Below, one piece after another: positions 1 to 9,228 of a stretch of DNA of 64,000 nucleotides. The position numbers and the translations under genes were made by a program. The notes below the pieces were generated by a model that worked only from the letters and a program-made list of their open reading frames with translations, was not told where the DNA came from and did no database searches. Every line of letters starts with the position of its first letter. The stretch's first letter is position 1. Source of the DNA: Hymenobacter qilianensis (lineage in GTDB: Bacteria > Bacteroidota > Bacteroidia > Cytophagales > Hymenobacteraceae); assembly GCF_014489555.1 (NCBI RefSeq), contig NZ_CP060784.1:992001-1056000 (forward strand), written 5' to 3'.

Positions 1-1
1 C

Positions 2-646
2 GCGATGCCGGATATCAACTACGTGCAGATATTTGAAAACAAAGGAGCCATGATGGGTGCCAGCAATCCGCACCCGCACGGCCAAATCTGGGCGCAGCGG
101 ACGGTGCCATCTGACCCGGCGAAAGAAACCGTTCAGCAGGCCGCCTACTTTGCCGAGCATGGCCGCAGCTTGCTCAGTGCTTATCTGGAAGTTGAGCTAC
201 AGGAGAAAACCCGAGTGGTAGTCGAAAACGAGCATTTTGTGGCGCTAGTGCCCTTCTGGGCTGTGTGGCCCTACGAGACGCTGATCGTTTCGCGCCGCCA
301 CGTAAGCAGCATTGAGCAGCTGACCAGCGATGAGAAAGACGCGTTTGCTGTCATCCTGCGCCAGCTCACGATTCGCTACGACAACCTGTTTCAGATTTCC
401 TTCCCCTACTCTGCCGGCCTGCACCAGCGCCCCACCGACGGGCAAGCGCATGAAAGCTGGCATCTGCACATGCATTTCTATCCGCCGCTGCTGCGCTCCG
501 CTACAGTGCGTAAGTTTATGGTAGGCTACGAACTGCTGGCCAATCCCCAGCGCGACGTAACCGCAGAGTTTGCGGCCGAACGCCTGCGCAGTTTGCCTGC
601 CGTGCATTATAAGCAGACCGCGCCTTCAGAAACGGAGGCAAAGTAA
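2..646 (+). CDS. galT: Galactose-1-phosphate uridylyltransferase, 3' part
   Basis: This is the C-terminal ~214 residues of GalT; the start lies before the window. The enzyme exchanges UMP between UDP-glucose and galactose-1-phosphate in the cytoplasmic Leloir pathway. The frame is open from base 2 and stops at TAA 644-646. The active-site signature [10 protein letters not shown] lies near the left edge (about bases 60-92); the second His of HPH is the residue that carries the uridylyl group in this family. A second His-rich stretch ([12 protein letters not shown], about bases 450-485) is also typical of the C-terminal half. A strong bidirectional terminator follows 35 bp downstream, and the next gene converges on it. 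Only the missing N-terminus limits the call. Confidence 0.95.
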   Translation, partial: AMPDINYVQIFENKGAMMGASNPHPHGQIWAQRTVPSDPAKETVQQAAYFAEHGRSLLSAYLEVELQEKTRVVVENEHFVALVPFWAVWPYETLIVSRRHVSSIEQLTSDEKDAFAVILRQLTIRYDNLFQISFPYSAGLHQRPTDGQAHESWHLHMHFYPPLLRSATVRKFMVGYELLANPQRDVTAEFAAERLRSLPAVHYKQTAPSETEAK

Positions 647-680
647 CTTCAGCTCTAAGAGCGGAGAAGGTTAGCCCATA

Positions 681-714
681 AAAAAGCCCCCAGAACAGTT
701 CTAGGGGCTTTTTT
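681..714. terminator. Bidirectional terminator between galT and GH5 gene
   Basis: Hairpin AGCCCC-c-AGAAC / GTTCT-a-GGGGCT at 685-709 with an A tract before it and seven Ts after it. It serves both convergent genes. The arms carry the AAGCCCCC / GGGGCTT core seen in most terminators of this window. Confidence 0.85.
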
Positions 715-728
715 TGTTAAGTAAAGAA

Positions 729-1871
729 CTACTTAACCTTCAGTGCCGCTTCGATGGCTGCGTCCGCCTTTTCTGCGTTTAGTCGTTTGATCACGCTCGC
801 TTCGTCCTGGCGATAGGGAGTGCCATCGGGGTGAAACACTTCGTGAAACCACTCAATGGGCTCGCTACCGTCGGCTAAGGGCGTATCCCACTGGTACTTC
901 GTGTTCGTTTTGCCCGCAACCAGGCCCCAGTTGATAGCTCCCACGTTCTGCTTTTTCAGCAAAGGCATAATGTTGGCAAACCGACTGCCACGAATACGGG
1001 CCATATACTCGGTGCAGATAAGCGGCCGGCCGTGGGTTTCCAGTATCTCGATGATGCGCTGGTGAGCGGGCGTGTCGTCGTAGCAATGGTAGGTGATAAC
1101 ATCGGAGTTGAGCGCCTGTAAGGTGTTTAGCTTCTCGAAATCCCAGGCCCACAGGCCCACGCTCAGCGGCTGATCGGGATTGACGGCGCGGGCCCAGCGG
1201 AATACGTTGCGCACCAGCGGCAATGAGTTTTCCTTGTGGTTGCTGTTGCCCGGCTCGTTGTATAAGTCCCAGAGCAGAATGCGCTTGTCATTTTTGAACT
1301 GTGTCATAACGTCGGTGACGTACTTCTGCAACACCGGAAACATGGTCGAATCCTGGGAAGTCGGCTCGCCGCCGGGGTCCTGCACCCAGCCGGAGTTGTG
1401 AATGCCGGGCTTGGGTGCGGGTTGCGGACCGGCTTTATAGTCCTTGTTCCAGCAGTCGTCGAAGAACACGAACATGGTCTTGATCTTATGCTTATCGGCG
1501 ATGTCCAGATATTGATTCATGCGTTTTTTAAACCCTTCGGGGTCCTGCTCCCAGGCCAGATGATGCAAAAACACGCGCATGGTATTGAAGCCAATGCCTT
1601 CGGCGTAGCCCAGCTCCTTATCAATGGTAGCAGGATCGAAGGTGGCAGCCTGCCACATTTCGAGCTGGTTGATGGCCGTGCTGGGCGTAAAATTGGCCCC
1701 CGACATCCAGTCTTGGGCTTTGTACCAGGCGTTGGCCTTTTCCGGCGTCCAGCGCGTTCCAGCTGCGGCTTTGGACGTTTTGGCGGCTTTGGTTTTTCGA
1801 TTTTGGGCTTGTAGCTGAACGTCGGGCGTGGCCACTAGCAACAGCAGAATAAATAGCAGAGCTTTCTTCAT
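729..1871 (-). CDS. Secreted GH5-like glycoside hydrolase
   Basis: A 380-residue protein with a clear signal peptide (MKKALLFILLLL, Ala-rich cleavage region ending LQAQ), so it acts in the periplasm or outside the cell. The body is a TIM-barrel glycosidase of clan GH-A, most like GH5. LWDLYNEPGNS near residue 205 carries the general-acid Glu in the NEP motif, and LICTEYMAR near residue 285 carries the likely nucleophile Glu. GIGFNTMRVFLHHLAWEQDP near residue 95 is a typical early-strand block. Relatives in Bacteroidota are often labelled cellulase-family or xylanase, but the substrate cannot be read from sequence. It lies among GH43 and GH172 genes, which suggests plant hemicellulose or arabinan side-chain breakdown. 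The frame is intact. Confidence 0.8.
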   Translation of the reverse strand: MKKALLFILLLLVATPDVQLQAQNRKTKAAKTSKAAAGTRWTPEKANAWYKAQDWMSGANFTPSTAINQLEMWQAATFDPATIDKELGYAEGIGFNTMRVFLHHLAWEQDPEGFKKRMNQYLDIADKHKIKTMFVFFDDCWNKDYKAGPQPAPKPGIHNSGWVQDPGGEPTSQDSTMFPVLQKYVTDVMTQFKNDKRILLWDLYNEPGNSNHKENSLPLVRNVFRWARAVNPDQPLSVGLWAWDFEKLNTLQALNSDVITYHCYDDTPAHQRIIEILETHGRPLICTEYMARIRGSRFANIMPLLKKQNVGAINWGLVAGKTNTKYQWDTPLADGSEPIEWFHEVFHPDGTPYRQDEASVIKRLNAEKADAAIEAALKVK

Positions 1872-2005
1872 GCGCTTAAAAGTTGGGGAGAGTGTGGATA
1901 TGTAAGGTTGTTTTCAACGGTTCCGGGCTACTTGCTGGCCTTAGCGGGCGGCAACGGTATATGTACAGTTGCTTTCGTGCTGCTTAGTGGCTTCGTTAGC
2001 AGCGC

Positions 2006-3063
2006 TTACTTTTCGCCGGAGGGCCTTGGCAATGGTATTCCAGTCGAAATGGGCTGCCCAAAGTTGGGCGTATCATCGGCGTTCCAGGTGAACTTCTGGG
2101 CGCGGGGCGTACGAAACCGGCCGCAGCCCTGGCCTGCCTCGTCGTTGGCGTGGTAGAGGATCCAGTCTTCGGTGCCGTCCGGCGATTTGAAGAAGGAGTT
2201 ATGGCCGGGAGCATATACTTTGAGAGCGGGGGCCTGCTGAAAAACCGGCGTTATGGTTTTGGTCCAGGAGCCGGGCTTGAGCAGGTCGCTGGTAGCCGGG
2301 GCGGAGAGCATACCCAGCGCGTACGTATCGGTCCAGCAGCCACTGGCCGAATAAATCAGGTGAATTTTATTGCCGTGGCGCAGCAGCTGCGGGCCTTCGT
2401 TCACATCCACGTGAGGCGGATCATTTGGGTTATTTAAGTCGCCGTTACGCTCCCAATGAAAAACGGGCGTAGACAGCTTGTGCCGCGCCCCATCAATGGT
2501 CCAGGGGTTCTTCATCTTGGCGATGTAGATTTCCTGCCGACCATTTACGTCGCCCGACCAGCCCGACCACACGAAATACAGCTGCCTGTTGTGGTCGTAC
2601 ACCGAGCCATCGATGGCCCATTTATCGGTGGGGTCCGTGATTTTGCCTTTATCAACCCACGTTCCCTGTAGCGGGTCGGGCGAGGAGTTTTCGAGCACCC
2701 ACAGCCGATGCGTTTGGTTGGTGCCCGCGTCGGCGGCGTAATACAGGTACCATTTGCCCCCAGAAAGTGTAGCTCCGGCGCCCAGATGTCTTTGGAGTTG
2801 GGCCCGGTGGCGGGCGGCGTCCACACCACCTTTTTCTCCGCGTTTTTCAGCTGACTCAACGACTTGGTTTTCCAGAGCGTGATGTTGCGGCCGGTGGTGT
2901 TGGTATAATAGTAATAGCCGTCTTTGTAAATGCTCCACGGATCGGCGCCGGCGGGCAAGAGCGGATTGGTAAACGTATTGTCGTCGGATGCAGCGGGCGT
3001 TTGGGCCCAGGCGGCGGGCCCCACGCTACAGCCGAGCAGAAGCAAAAGCAGCAGTTTTTTCAT
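2006..3063 (-). pseudogene. Secreted GH43 glycoside hydrolase, frame broken at 2758-2762
   Basis: Family 43 five-bladed beta-propeller glycosidase (arabinofuranosidase/arabinanase/xylosidase type) with signal peptide MKKLLLLLLLGC. Catalytic blocks are visible: the general-base Asp in the AGADPW block, the pKa-modulating Asp in WAIDGSVY and the general-acid Glu in VNEGPQLL; GPGHNSFF near the C-terminus is also typical. The reading frame switches after WAPELHFLG. On the minus strand the run CTGGGGGCAAATGG needs one more G to read LGGKWYLYY. The tandem paralogue at 3230-4255 has the equivalent LDGKWYLYY in frame, which fixes the site precisely. Corrected length is about 353 residues. The loss is probably a run undercall rather than decay, since both halves are fully conserved. 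Confidence 0.85.
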
Positions 3064-3093
3064 AAAGTGATTTGCAGCGGCGCTACTATTCCA

Positions 3094-3193
3094 GGCGGTC
3101 ATGCAGAGCAACGCGAAGCATCTCGCGTGCTGACGTTGTGATACTATTCTCGCTAAACACGCGAGATGCTTCGCGTTGCTCTGCATGACCGCC
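3094..3193. repeat. REP-like palindromic element, family A copy 1
   Basis: Perfect 36-bp inverted repeat: arm 3094-3129 (core GAAGCATCTCGCGTG) and arm 3158-3193 (core CACGCGAGATGCTTC), with a 28-nt loop. It fills the gap between two same-strand GH43 genes. Three related copies occur in the window (about 6985, 15393 and 23607). There is no coding content. The structure fits a non-autonomous REP/MITE element. Confidence 0.9.
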
Positions 3194-3213
3194 CCTGGTG
3201 AATGAGTCAATTG

Positions 3214-3241
3214 AAAAAAGCCCCCAGCCTTATCTGGGGGT
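3214..3241 (-). terminator. Terminator overlapping the GH43 stop codon
   Basis: Read on the minus strand, stem CCCCCAG / CTGGGGG is followed by CTTTTTT. The TAA stop of the GH43 gene at 3230-3232 lies in the 6-nt loop, so the 5' arm encodes the last residues of the protein. Confidence 0.8.
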
Positions 3242-4255
3242 GCCGCTGGGGCGGGGCAGCGGCTTTTTAATGGAGATGGGCTCTCCAAAGTTGGGCGTAC
3301 CATCGGTATTCCAGGTGAAGGGCTGCATGCGCGAGCTGCGCTGCTCGCATTTGCCGGTGGCCGCGTCTTTGGCGTGATACACTATCCAGTCCTGCTTGCC
3401 GTCGGGCGACTTAGTGAAGCTGTTGTGGCCGGGGCCATACACGCTATTCGCTTCCGACTTCTTGAACACCGGCTGGGGGGCTTTTTTCCAGGAGCTGGCT
3501 TGCAGCAGGTCCGCATTCTGATCGGCTGTGAGCATGCCGAGCGAGTAGTTGTCGTCCCAGCAGGCGCTGGCTGAGTACACCAGAAATAGCTGGCCTTTTT
3601 TGCCGGGCAAAAACTCCGGTCCTTCCAGAATCTGGCGTCCACCGCCTTTTTCCCACTCGAAGGTGGGCGTGGCAATGGTAACCTCCTTGTCCGCTTGCAG
3701 GGTCCAAGGGTTCTGCATGGGCGCAATAGCCAGCACGCTCTGCGGCCCCACGTAGGCCGAATACACAAAATAGCGCTTGCCCTTATGCTCAAATACGCTG
3801 CCGTCGAGGCCGGAGTACTTGGTGTTTACCTTGCCCCGATCGGTCCAGGTGCCCGTAGTGGGGTCGGCGCTGGCGTTTTCCAACACGAATACATAGCGTG
3901 TCTTGTCACCAAAGTTAGCCTTGTCGGTGGCCGTGTAGTAGAGGTACCACTTGCCATCCAGAAAGTGTAGTTCGGGCGCCCATATCTCATAGGAGTTTGG
4001 CCCCGTGGCGGGGGGCGTCCACACCGTTACGGGCTTGGCCTCACGCACTTGGCTCAGGTCTTTGGTTTTCCAGAGCACCAGGCGGTTGCCCATGGTATTC
4101 GTGTAATAATACGTGTCGCCTCGCCGGATTACCCACGGATCGGGGCCATTGGCGAGCAAGGGATTGGTGAAAGTAGCCGCCGTTTGGGCCCCACTAACAA
4201 AGGGCAAGCTGATAAGCAGAGCTACAATGAAGAGAAAGCGTTGTCTGATGTTCAT
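3230..4255 (-). CDS. Secreted GH43 glycoside hydrolase
   Basis: A 341-residue GH43 five-bladed propeller with signal peptide (MNIRQRFLFIVALLISLPFV, ending SGAQ). The start at 4255 is chosen over an upstream ATG because it begins the signal peptide exactly. Catalytic residues appear in ANGPDPW (Asp base), GLDGSVFEH (Asp) and ILEGPEFLPG (Glu acid); GPGHNSF follows. It is a tandem paralogue of the gene at 2006-3063, in the same orientation, separated by a REP-like palindrome and a terminator. A LacI-type operator lies about 25 bp upstream of the start codon, so transcription is probably controlled by the LacI gene at 9229. Likely substrate is arabinose- or xylose-bearing glycans. Confidence 0.9.
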   Translation of the reverse strand: MNIRQRFLFIVALLISLPFVSGAQTAATFTNPLLANGPDPWVIRRGDTYYYTNTMGNRLVLWKTKDLSQVREAKPVTVWTPPATGPNSYEIWAPELHFLDGKWYLYYTATDKANFGDKTRYVFVLENASADPTTGTWTDRGKVNTKYSGLDGSVFEHKGKRYFVYSAYVGPQSVLAIAPMQNPWTLQADKEVTIATPTFEWEKGGGRQILEGPEFLPGKKGQLFLVYSASACWDDNYSLGMLTADQNADLLQASSWKKAPQPVFKKSEANSVYGPGHNSFTKSPDGKQDWIVYHAKDAATGKCEQRSSRMQPFTWNTDGTPNFGEPISIKKPLPRPSGTPR

Positions 4256-4279
4256 AGCAAACAGGAGATAGAGCAGTAC

Positions 4280-4295
4280 ACGCAAACGTTTGTTT
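4280..4295. promoter_or_regulatory. LacI-family operator upstream of GH43 gene
   Basis: The core CAAACGTTTG (4283-4292) is a perfect 10-bp palindrome with the central CpG typical of LacI/GalR operators (GCAAACGTTTG-like). It lies about 25 bp upstream of the GH43 start at 4255, where a bound repressor would block transcription or early elongation. Confidence 0.6.
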
Positions 4296-4548
4296 TACTC
4301 GCCGGAACAGACATCATGTCAAGTTGGAGCAACCAGTAGCCGGAGCTGCGTCCGCCGCAGGAAGCGAGAATTAACCCATTTGAAGGCAAGGCTCTTGCTC
4401 ATAGCTTGCTAGTGAAGAGAAGAAAGCTAGTGGATTTTAATCTGCTGAGAAACGGCTATTGCCAAGGCCGATTTTGCGTACCCAGTAGGAAGTTGCCCAG
4501 ATAAGTTTGGACGGGCTATGTGGGCAATCTAAGACAGATTATTATATT

Positions 4549-4564
4549 GTGCAAACGATTGCGC
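4549..4564. promoter_or_regulatory. LacI-family operator upstream of GH172 gene
   Basis: GTGCAAACGATTGCGC is a near-perfect dyad around CG and matches the common LacI/GalR operator form TGCAAnCGnTTGCA. It sits 64 bp before the GH172 start at 4628, in the 372-bp divergent intergenic region, about 265 bp from the site at 4280. Confidence 0.65.
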
Positions 4565-4627
4565 ATACTTGCATTGCTGCTAACCCGCCATATTGTTCCG
4601 CTCAGCCATCCTGTTTAACTCCTGCTT

Positions 4628-5773
4628 ATGCTACGAAACACGCTACTCTTTTTCCTGCTTTTTGGTAGTTTCTGGCCCGCATTGGCCCAAAAAGCCACCT
4701 TCAATGGGCTGGGCTCAGAGCTGGGAAACCTCTACCGGCTCTCCGACGCTCAGACCCGCTCCATCAGCCCCGAAAACTTTACCGGCGCCAAGGGCAAAGG
4801 CGGCATGGCAACGGAAGGCACCGGCAAAAATGCCTCCCGCGACTTAGGCCAGGGCTGGAAAGTGAGCCCTAGCGTAATCATCAAGGCCGGGCAGTCCATT
4901 ACGGTGGCCGAAATAACCGGCTCGGGGGCCATTCAGCACATCTGGATGACGCCTACCGGGCTGTGGCGGTTTGCTATTCTGCGCATGTATTGGGATGATG
5001 AGAAAGAGCCCTCGGTAGAAGTGCCAGTGGGCGATTTTTTTGGGCAGGGCTGGGGACAAGTAGCTATGCTCAACTCCATTCCGGTGGTGGTAAATCCTGG
5101 CAGCTCATTCAACTCCTACTGGCTGATGCCCTTTCGCAAAAAGTGCCGCATCACGATGGAGAATATCGATGAGAAGGATATGGTGCTGTACTACCAGATC
5201 GACTACACGCTCACCGATGTGCCCAATGATGCAGCCTATTTTCACGCCCAGTTCCGGCGTCAGAACCCGACCCAGTACAAGGTTCCCTACACCATTCTGG
5301 ATGGCGTAAAAGGCCGCGGACACTATGTAGGTACTTATATGGCCTGGGGCGTGAACAGCAACGACTGGTGGGGCGAGGGCGAAATCAAGTTTTATATGGA
5401 TGGCGACAAGCAGTGGCCTACTATCAACGGCACGGGCACCGAAGACTACTTTTTGGGCTCCTACAACTTCGAAAACAAGAAAACCAAGCAGTACCAGGAG
5501 TACACCACGCCCTACGTGGGCTTGCACCAGGTAATCAGGCCCGACGGGCTGTATCAGGCCAATACGCGGTTTGGAATGTACCGCTGGCATATCCCGGATC
5601 CGGTTCGCTTTCAGCAGGATCTGCGCATCACTATTCAGGCCTTGGGCTGGCGCTACAACGGGCGTTACCTGCCCTTGCAGGATGATGTAGCTTCTACCGC
5701 TTTCTGGTACCAGATGGAGCCGCACGCGCCCTTTCCGAAGCTGCCCAGCAAGGATGATTTAGAAACCAAGTAA
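4628..5773 (+). CDS. GH172 (DUF2961) glycoside hydrolase
   Basis: A 381-residue secreted protein (signal MLRNTLLFFLLFGSFWPALA). The fold is that of DUF2961, now GH172, whose characterised members act on difructose anhydrides and on arabinofuranosides. The family's two catalytic Glu residues fit WWGEGEIKFYMDGD (near residue 250) and INGTGTEDYF (near residue 270). The N-terminal part has the usual GSGAIQHIWMTP block. It is the first gene rightward from the operator-bearing divergon and is followed 65 bp later by a GH43 gene, suggesting co-transcription. Together with three GH43 genes this favours an arabinan- or arabinoside-degrading role. Confidence 0.85.
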   Translation: MLRNTLLFFLLFGSFWPALAQKATFNGLGSELGNLYRLSDAQTRSISPENFTGAKGKGGMATEGTGKNASRDLGQGWKVSPSVIIKAGQSITVAEITGSGAIQHIWMTPTGLWRFAILRMYWDDEKEPSVEVPVGDFFGQGWGQVAMLNSIPVVVNPGSSFNSYWLMPFRKKCRITMENIDEKDMVLYYQIDYTLTDVPNDAAYFHAQFRRQNPTQYKVPYTILDGVKGRGHYVGTYMAWGVNSNDWWGEGEIKFYMDGDKQWPTINGTGTEDYFLGSYNFENKKTKQYQEYTTPYVGLHQVIRPDGLYQANTRFGMYRWHIPDPVRFQQDLRITIQALGWRYNGRYLPLQDDVASTAFWYQMEPHAPFPKLPSKDDLETK

Positions 5774-5838
5774 GGCTTAGCCTGTCCTCTGGCTCACTTC
5801 AATATCAACCCGTTCATCTGTCAATTTTGCCCCCCAAT

Positions 5839-6957
5839 ATGTCTGTTCACTCTTCTCGTCGCGAATTTCTTCAGCTTAGCACGCTCGGTCTGGGCGCGTT
5901 GGCCTTTTTGCCTTACTGTACCTCCCGCACCAGCCCCGACGCAGAAAAGGCTGTCGGGGGCGGCAAAGCCGGCGCTACCTATACCAACCCCGTGTACGCC
6001 GGGCAGTTTCCCGATCCGTTTGTGCTGCGGCACGAGGGCACATATTACGCCTTTGCCACCACCGGCCAAAGCCAGAAAAAGGATGGCCGTATCTTCTCCA
6101 TTCTGACTTCCAAAAACCTCTATGACTGGGAAGAAGTAGGCGGCGCGCTCACCCCGCCAGCCGGCTCGGAAGGGGCCGATTTTTGGGCCCCGGAAGTCGT
6201 ATTTGTCAATGGCAAGTTTTACATGTACTACTCCCGAGGGGGCGGGGCCATCAATGCTAATGTGGGCCACCGCCTGCACGTGGCTACCAGCGATAAGCCA
6301 GCCGGGCCCTATCAGGAAGTGGCGCTGATGGATGTGCCGGAAAGCAAGTTTACCATTGATGCACACCCTTTTCAGGACACCGATGGCAGCTGGTACCTCT
6401 TCTACGCCCGCGACTTCACCGAATCCAACGACGGCTATTATCCGGGCACCGGCCTTGTGGTAGATCGGCTTATCGACATGACCAAGCTGGCCAATGAAAG
6501 CCGCACGGTGATGCGGGCCCGCCACCCCTGGACGCTGTTCGAGGCCAACCGCCGCATGCCCATTTACGACAACCGCGTATTTGCGCAGTGGCACACGCTG
6601 GAAGGCCCATTTATGCGCAAGCACGAGGGCAAATACTATTGCTTTTACAGCGGCGCCAACTTCCTCACCGACCGCTACGGCGTCGATTTTGTGGTGGCCG
6701 ACTCTATCCTTGGCCCTTACTCCGATGCAGGCGCCGAGAAAGGTGCCCGCGTGCTGCACTCAGTACCGGGCAAGGTGCGCGGCCCCGGCCACCACTCCCA
6801 CGCCATGAGCCCCGATGGCAAAACCGAAGTGCTCGTGTATCATGCCTGGGACGAGGCGATGAAAGAGCGGCAATTATGCATCGACCCGCTCCTCTGGACG
6901 CCTGAGGGCCCGCGTTGCCAAGGCCCCACCTACACGCCCCAGCCCCGCCTGACGTAG
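5839..6957 (+). CDS. GH43 glycoside hydrolase, Tat-type lipoprotein signal
   Basis: A 372-residue protein. The ATG at 5839 is preferred because it opens a twin-arginine-like leader (SSRREFLQLSTLGLGALAF) followed by a Cys (LPYC), hinting at Tat export and possible lipidation; a TTG 12 bp upstream is less likely. The GH43 triad is visible: FPDPFVL (Asp base), KFTIDAHPFQD (Asp) and HTLEGPFMRK (Glu acid), plus GPGHHSHAMSPDG. It is more divergent from the other two GH43 proteins than they are from each other, so it probably has a different specificity. It lies directly downstream of the GH172 gene. The motif TTGCCCCCC lies just before the start. Confidence 0.88.
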   Translation: MSVHSSRREFLQLSTLGLGALAFLPYCTSRTSPDAEKAVGGGKAGATYTNPVYAGQFPDPFVLRHEGTYYAFATTGQSQKKDGRIFSILTSKNLYDWEEVGGALTPPAGSEGADFWAPEVVFVNGKFYMYYSRGGGAINANVGHRLHVATSDKPAGPYQEVALMDVPESKFTIDAHPFQDTDGSWYLFYARDFTESNDGYYPGTGLVVDRLIDMTKLANESRTVMRARHPWTLFEANRRMPIYDNRVFAQWHTLEGPFMRKHEGKYYCFYSGANFLTDRYGVDFVVADSILGPYSDAGAEKGARVLHSVPGKVRGPGHHSHAMSPDGKTEVLVYHAWDEAMKERQLCIDPLLWTPEGPRCQGPTYTPQPRLT

Positions 6958-6984
6958 AAAGCTTCACAAAAATGCCCCCAGAAC

Positions 6985-7077
6985 GTCATGCAGAGCGGAG
7001 CGAAGCATCTCGCTCGCGGTAGTGAGGTTAGTACTCCTGCATCAGCACGCGAGATGCTTCGCTCCGCTCTGTATGAC
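6985..7077. repeat. REP-like palindromic element, family A copy 2
   Basis: Inverted arms 6985-7016 and 7046-7077 share the core GAGCGAAGCATCTCGC and its complement, with a few mismatches and a ~30-nt loop. It lies between the GH43 gene and the esterase gene. The family is the same as at 3094, 15393 and 23607. Confidence 0.85.
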
Positions 7078-7148
7078 CGCCTTATTGAGGCACCACTAAG
7101 GCGTTATTTGACATTCAGCAAGTTGTTATCCTCTCAATACCTCTATTT

Positions 7149-9136
7149 ATGAAGCTTATCAAATACTCGCCTCTCCTATTGGCTTTGCTTACCCAGCTTC
7201 CGGTGCACGCTACCGTGCGGGTGCCCAAGCTGGTAGGCGACCATATGGTGCTCCAGCGAGACAAACCCCTGCAACTCTGGGGGTGGGCCGATGCGGGCGA
7301 AGCGGTGACGGTTTCGTTTCGGGGGAAAAGCTACCCAGCCAAAACGGGCGGAGCGGGGGGCAAATGGACGGTGACGCTGCCAGCTCAGCCAGCCGGCGGG
7401 CCTTATGAAATGACAATCAAGGGCAAAAATACGCTCCAAATTCGCGACATCTTATTGGGTGACGTGTGGCTGGCTTCCGGGCAGTCGAATATGGAGTGGC
7501 CGCTGCAGCAGAATGTAGTCAACTTCAAGGAGGAAATAGCGCAGGCAAACTTTCCGCGTATTCGGTTGCTGAATGTGCAGGATGCCACGGCCCCGGTTCC
7601 GCAGGCGGAGTTTAAGAGCGAAGGCTGGCAAGTGTGCAGCCCGCAGACGGTGGGGGGCTTTTCGGCGGTGGCGTACTTTTTCGGGCGCGACCTGCACCAA
7701 CAATACAAAGTGCCCATCGGCCTGATTTCGAGCGAATGGGGCGGTACGCTCGCCGAAGCCTGGACCAGCGGGGTAGCCCTGCGCAAATTCCCGGAATTTG
7801 CCCCCCAGGTGGCCGCGCTGGAGTCTGGTACGGGTCCGGCGCGCCAGCAGGCCGACTATCAGGCCGCGCTGGCCGCGTGGAAGAAAAGCCCCGCCAGTCA
7901 GGATCGGGGCCTTGTGCCGGGGCAGGCTTCCTGGGCCGACCCGGCTTACACACCTGGCAGCTGGCCCACAATGCAGTTGCCGGGCCTGTGGGAAGATCAA
8001 ACCGACCATCCGGACCTCAGCCGCTTCGATGGCATTATCTGGCTGCGCAAAGAAGTAACGCTACCGGCTGCCGCTGCTGGTCAGCCGCTTACCCTTTCGC
8101 TGGCCCAGATCGATGACCGCGACTCTACCTGGTTCAATGGGGTATTGGTGGGCACCACCAACGGCTACACCCTGCCTAGGCGCTACACGGTGCCGGCCAC
8201 GGCCGTGCGCGCCGGCCGCAACGTCATTGCGGTGCGGGTAGTGGACTCGGGCGGTGGTGGGGGCATCTGGGGCAAGCCCGAAGAGCTATCTCTCCAAACG
8301 GCCACTCAAACCATGCCGCTAACGGGCCCGTGGCAATACCAGCCGGCCTACGACCCGGCTAGCGTTCCTAAAAACCCTTTCCCTGGCGGCACCCAAAATC
8401 AGCCTACGATGCTTTATAACGCCATGATTGCCCCTTGGTCCCGTATGCGCTGAAGGGTGTAATCTGGTATCAGGGCGAGAGCAACGCCGAGCGGGCGCAT
8501 CAGTATCGCACGCTCTTTCCAGCTCTTATTCAGGATTGGCGTACGCAGTTCGGGCAGCCGGATTTGCCATTCCTGTTTGTGCAGCTCGCCAGCTTTGGCC
8601 CCCAGCAAGACCAACCCGCCGACTACGCCTGGGCTGAGCTGCGGGAAGCCCAGATGATGACGCTCGCGCAGCCGCGCACCGGCATGGCCGTGGCCCTGGA
8701 CCTAGGCAACCCCAACGATATTCACCCCCTTAACAAGCAGGACGTAGGGCACCGCCTGGCCCTGGAGGCTCGGCGCGTGGCTTACCGTGATAAATCGGTC
8801 GTGTCTTCCGGCCCGACTTATAAGTCGATGACGGTGGAGGGCAGCCGCATTCGGCTGCAATTTGAGAAGGTGGGCAGTGGCCTTGTGCTAAAAGACAGCA
8901 GCGGGCCGTACCTGAAAGGTTTTGCCATTGCGGGCGCCGACCGCAAGTTTGTGTGGGCGCAGGGCAAGCTGGAGGGCAATACGCTTGTGCTCTACAGCGA
9001 TCAGGTACCCAAGCCGGTAGCCGTGCGCTATGCCTGGGGAAACAGTCCGTTTGTCAATCTTTATAACAAAGAAAACCTGCCCGCTTCTTCCTTTCGCACG
9101 GATAGCTGGCCGGGTATCACAGAAGGTAAAAAGTAA
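7149..9136 (+). pseudogene. Sialate O-acetylesterase-type SGNH esterase, frame broken at 8431-8434
   Basis: A secreted (signal MKLIKYSPLLLALLTQLPVHA) esterase of about 662 residues once the frame is corrected. It has the SGNH layout: block I LASGQSNMEWPL near residue 110 with the nucleophile Ser, and DIHPLNKQDVGHR near residue 525 with the Asp-x-x-His pair. A galactose-binding-like jelly-roll insert lies between (about residues 260-410). The two halves meet at ATTGCCCCTTGG: one extra C gives [21 protein letters not shown], the usual block III region of this family. In the cell it would remove acetyl groups from glycan chains to let the glycosidases act. A LacI gene follows it. Confidence 0.85.
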
Positions 9137-9156
9137 AATAACTTTTGCGTAAATTA

Positions 9157-9171
9157 CCCAACGTTTTGCGC
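9157..9171. promoter_or_regulatory. Possible LacI autoregulatory half-operator
   Basis: CCCAACGTTTTGCGC has the central CG and one good half (CGTTTTGCGC) resembling the operators at 4280 and 4549; the other half is poor. A further TTGCGCAA lies at about 9190. The position, 60 bp before the LacI start, would suit autoregulation. Confidence 0.3.
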
Positions 9172-9228
9172 AGATTTTTGCACAGAGTGTTGCGCAATCA
9201 TCTACTTATTCCTTAAAAATCTACTTCT

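Noticed and set aside
3094..3193. Repeat pairs considered as a CRISPR array
   Set aside because: Arms are inverted, not direct, occur one pair per site, and there are no spacers or cas genes.
5821..6759. Long minus-strand open frame (312 codons) opposite the GH43 gene
   Set aside because: It is a shadow of the GC-rich GH43 gene; no family motif, and the plus-strand protein carries the full GH43 triad.
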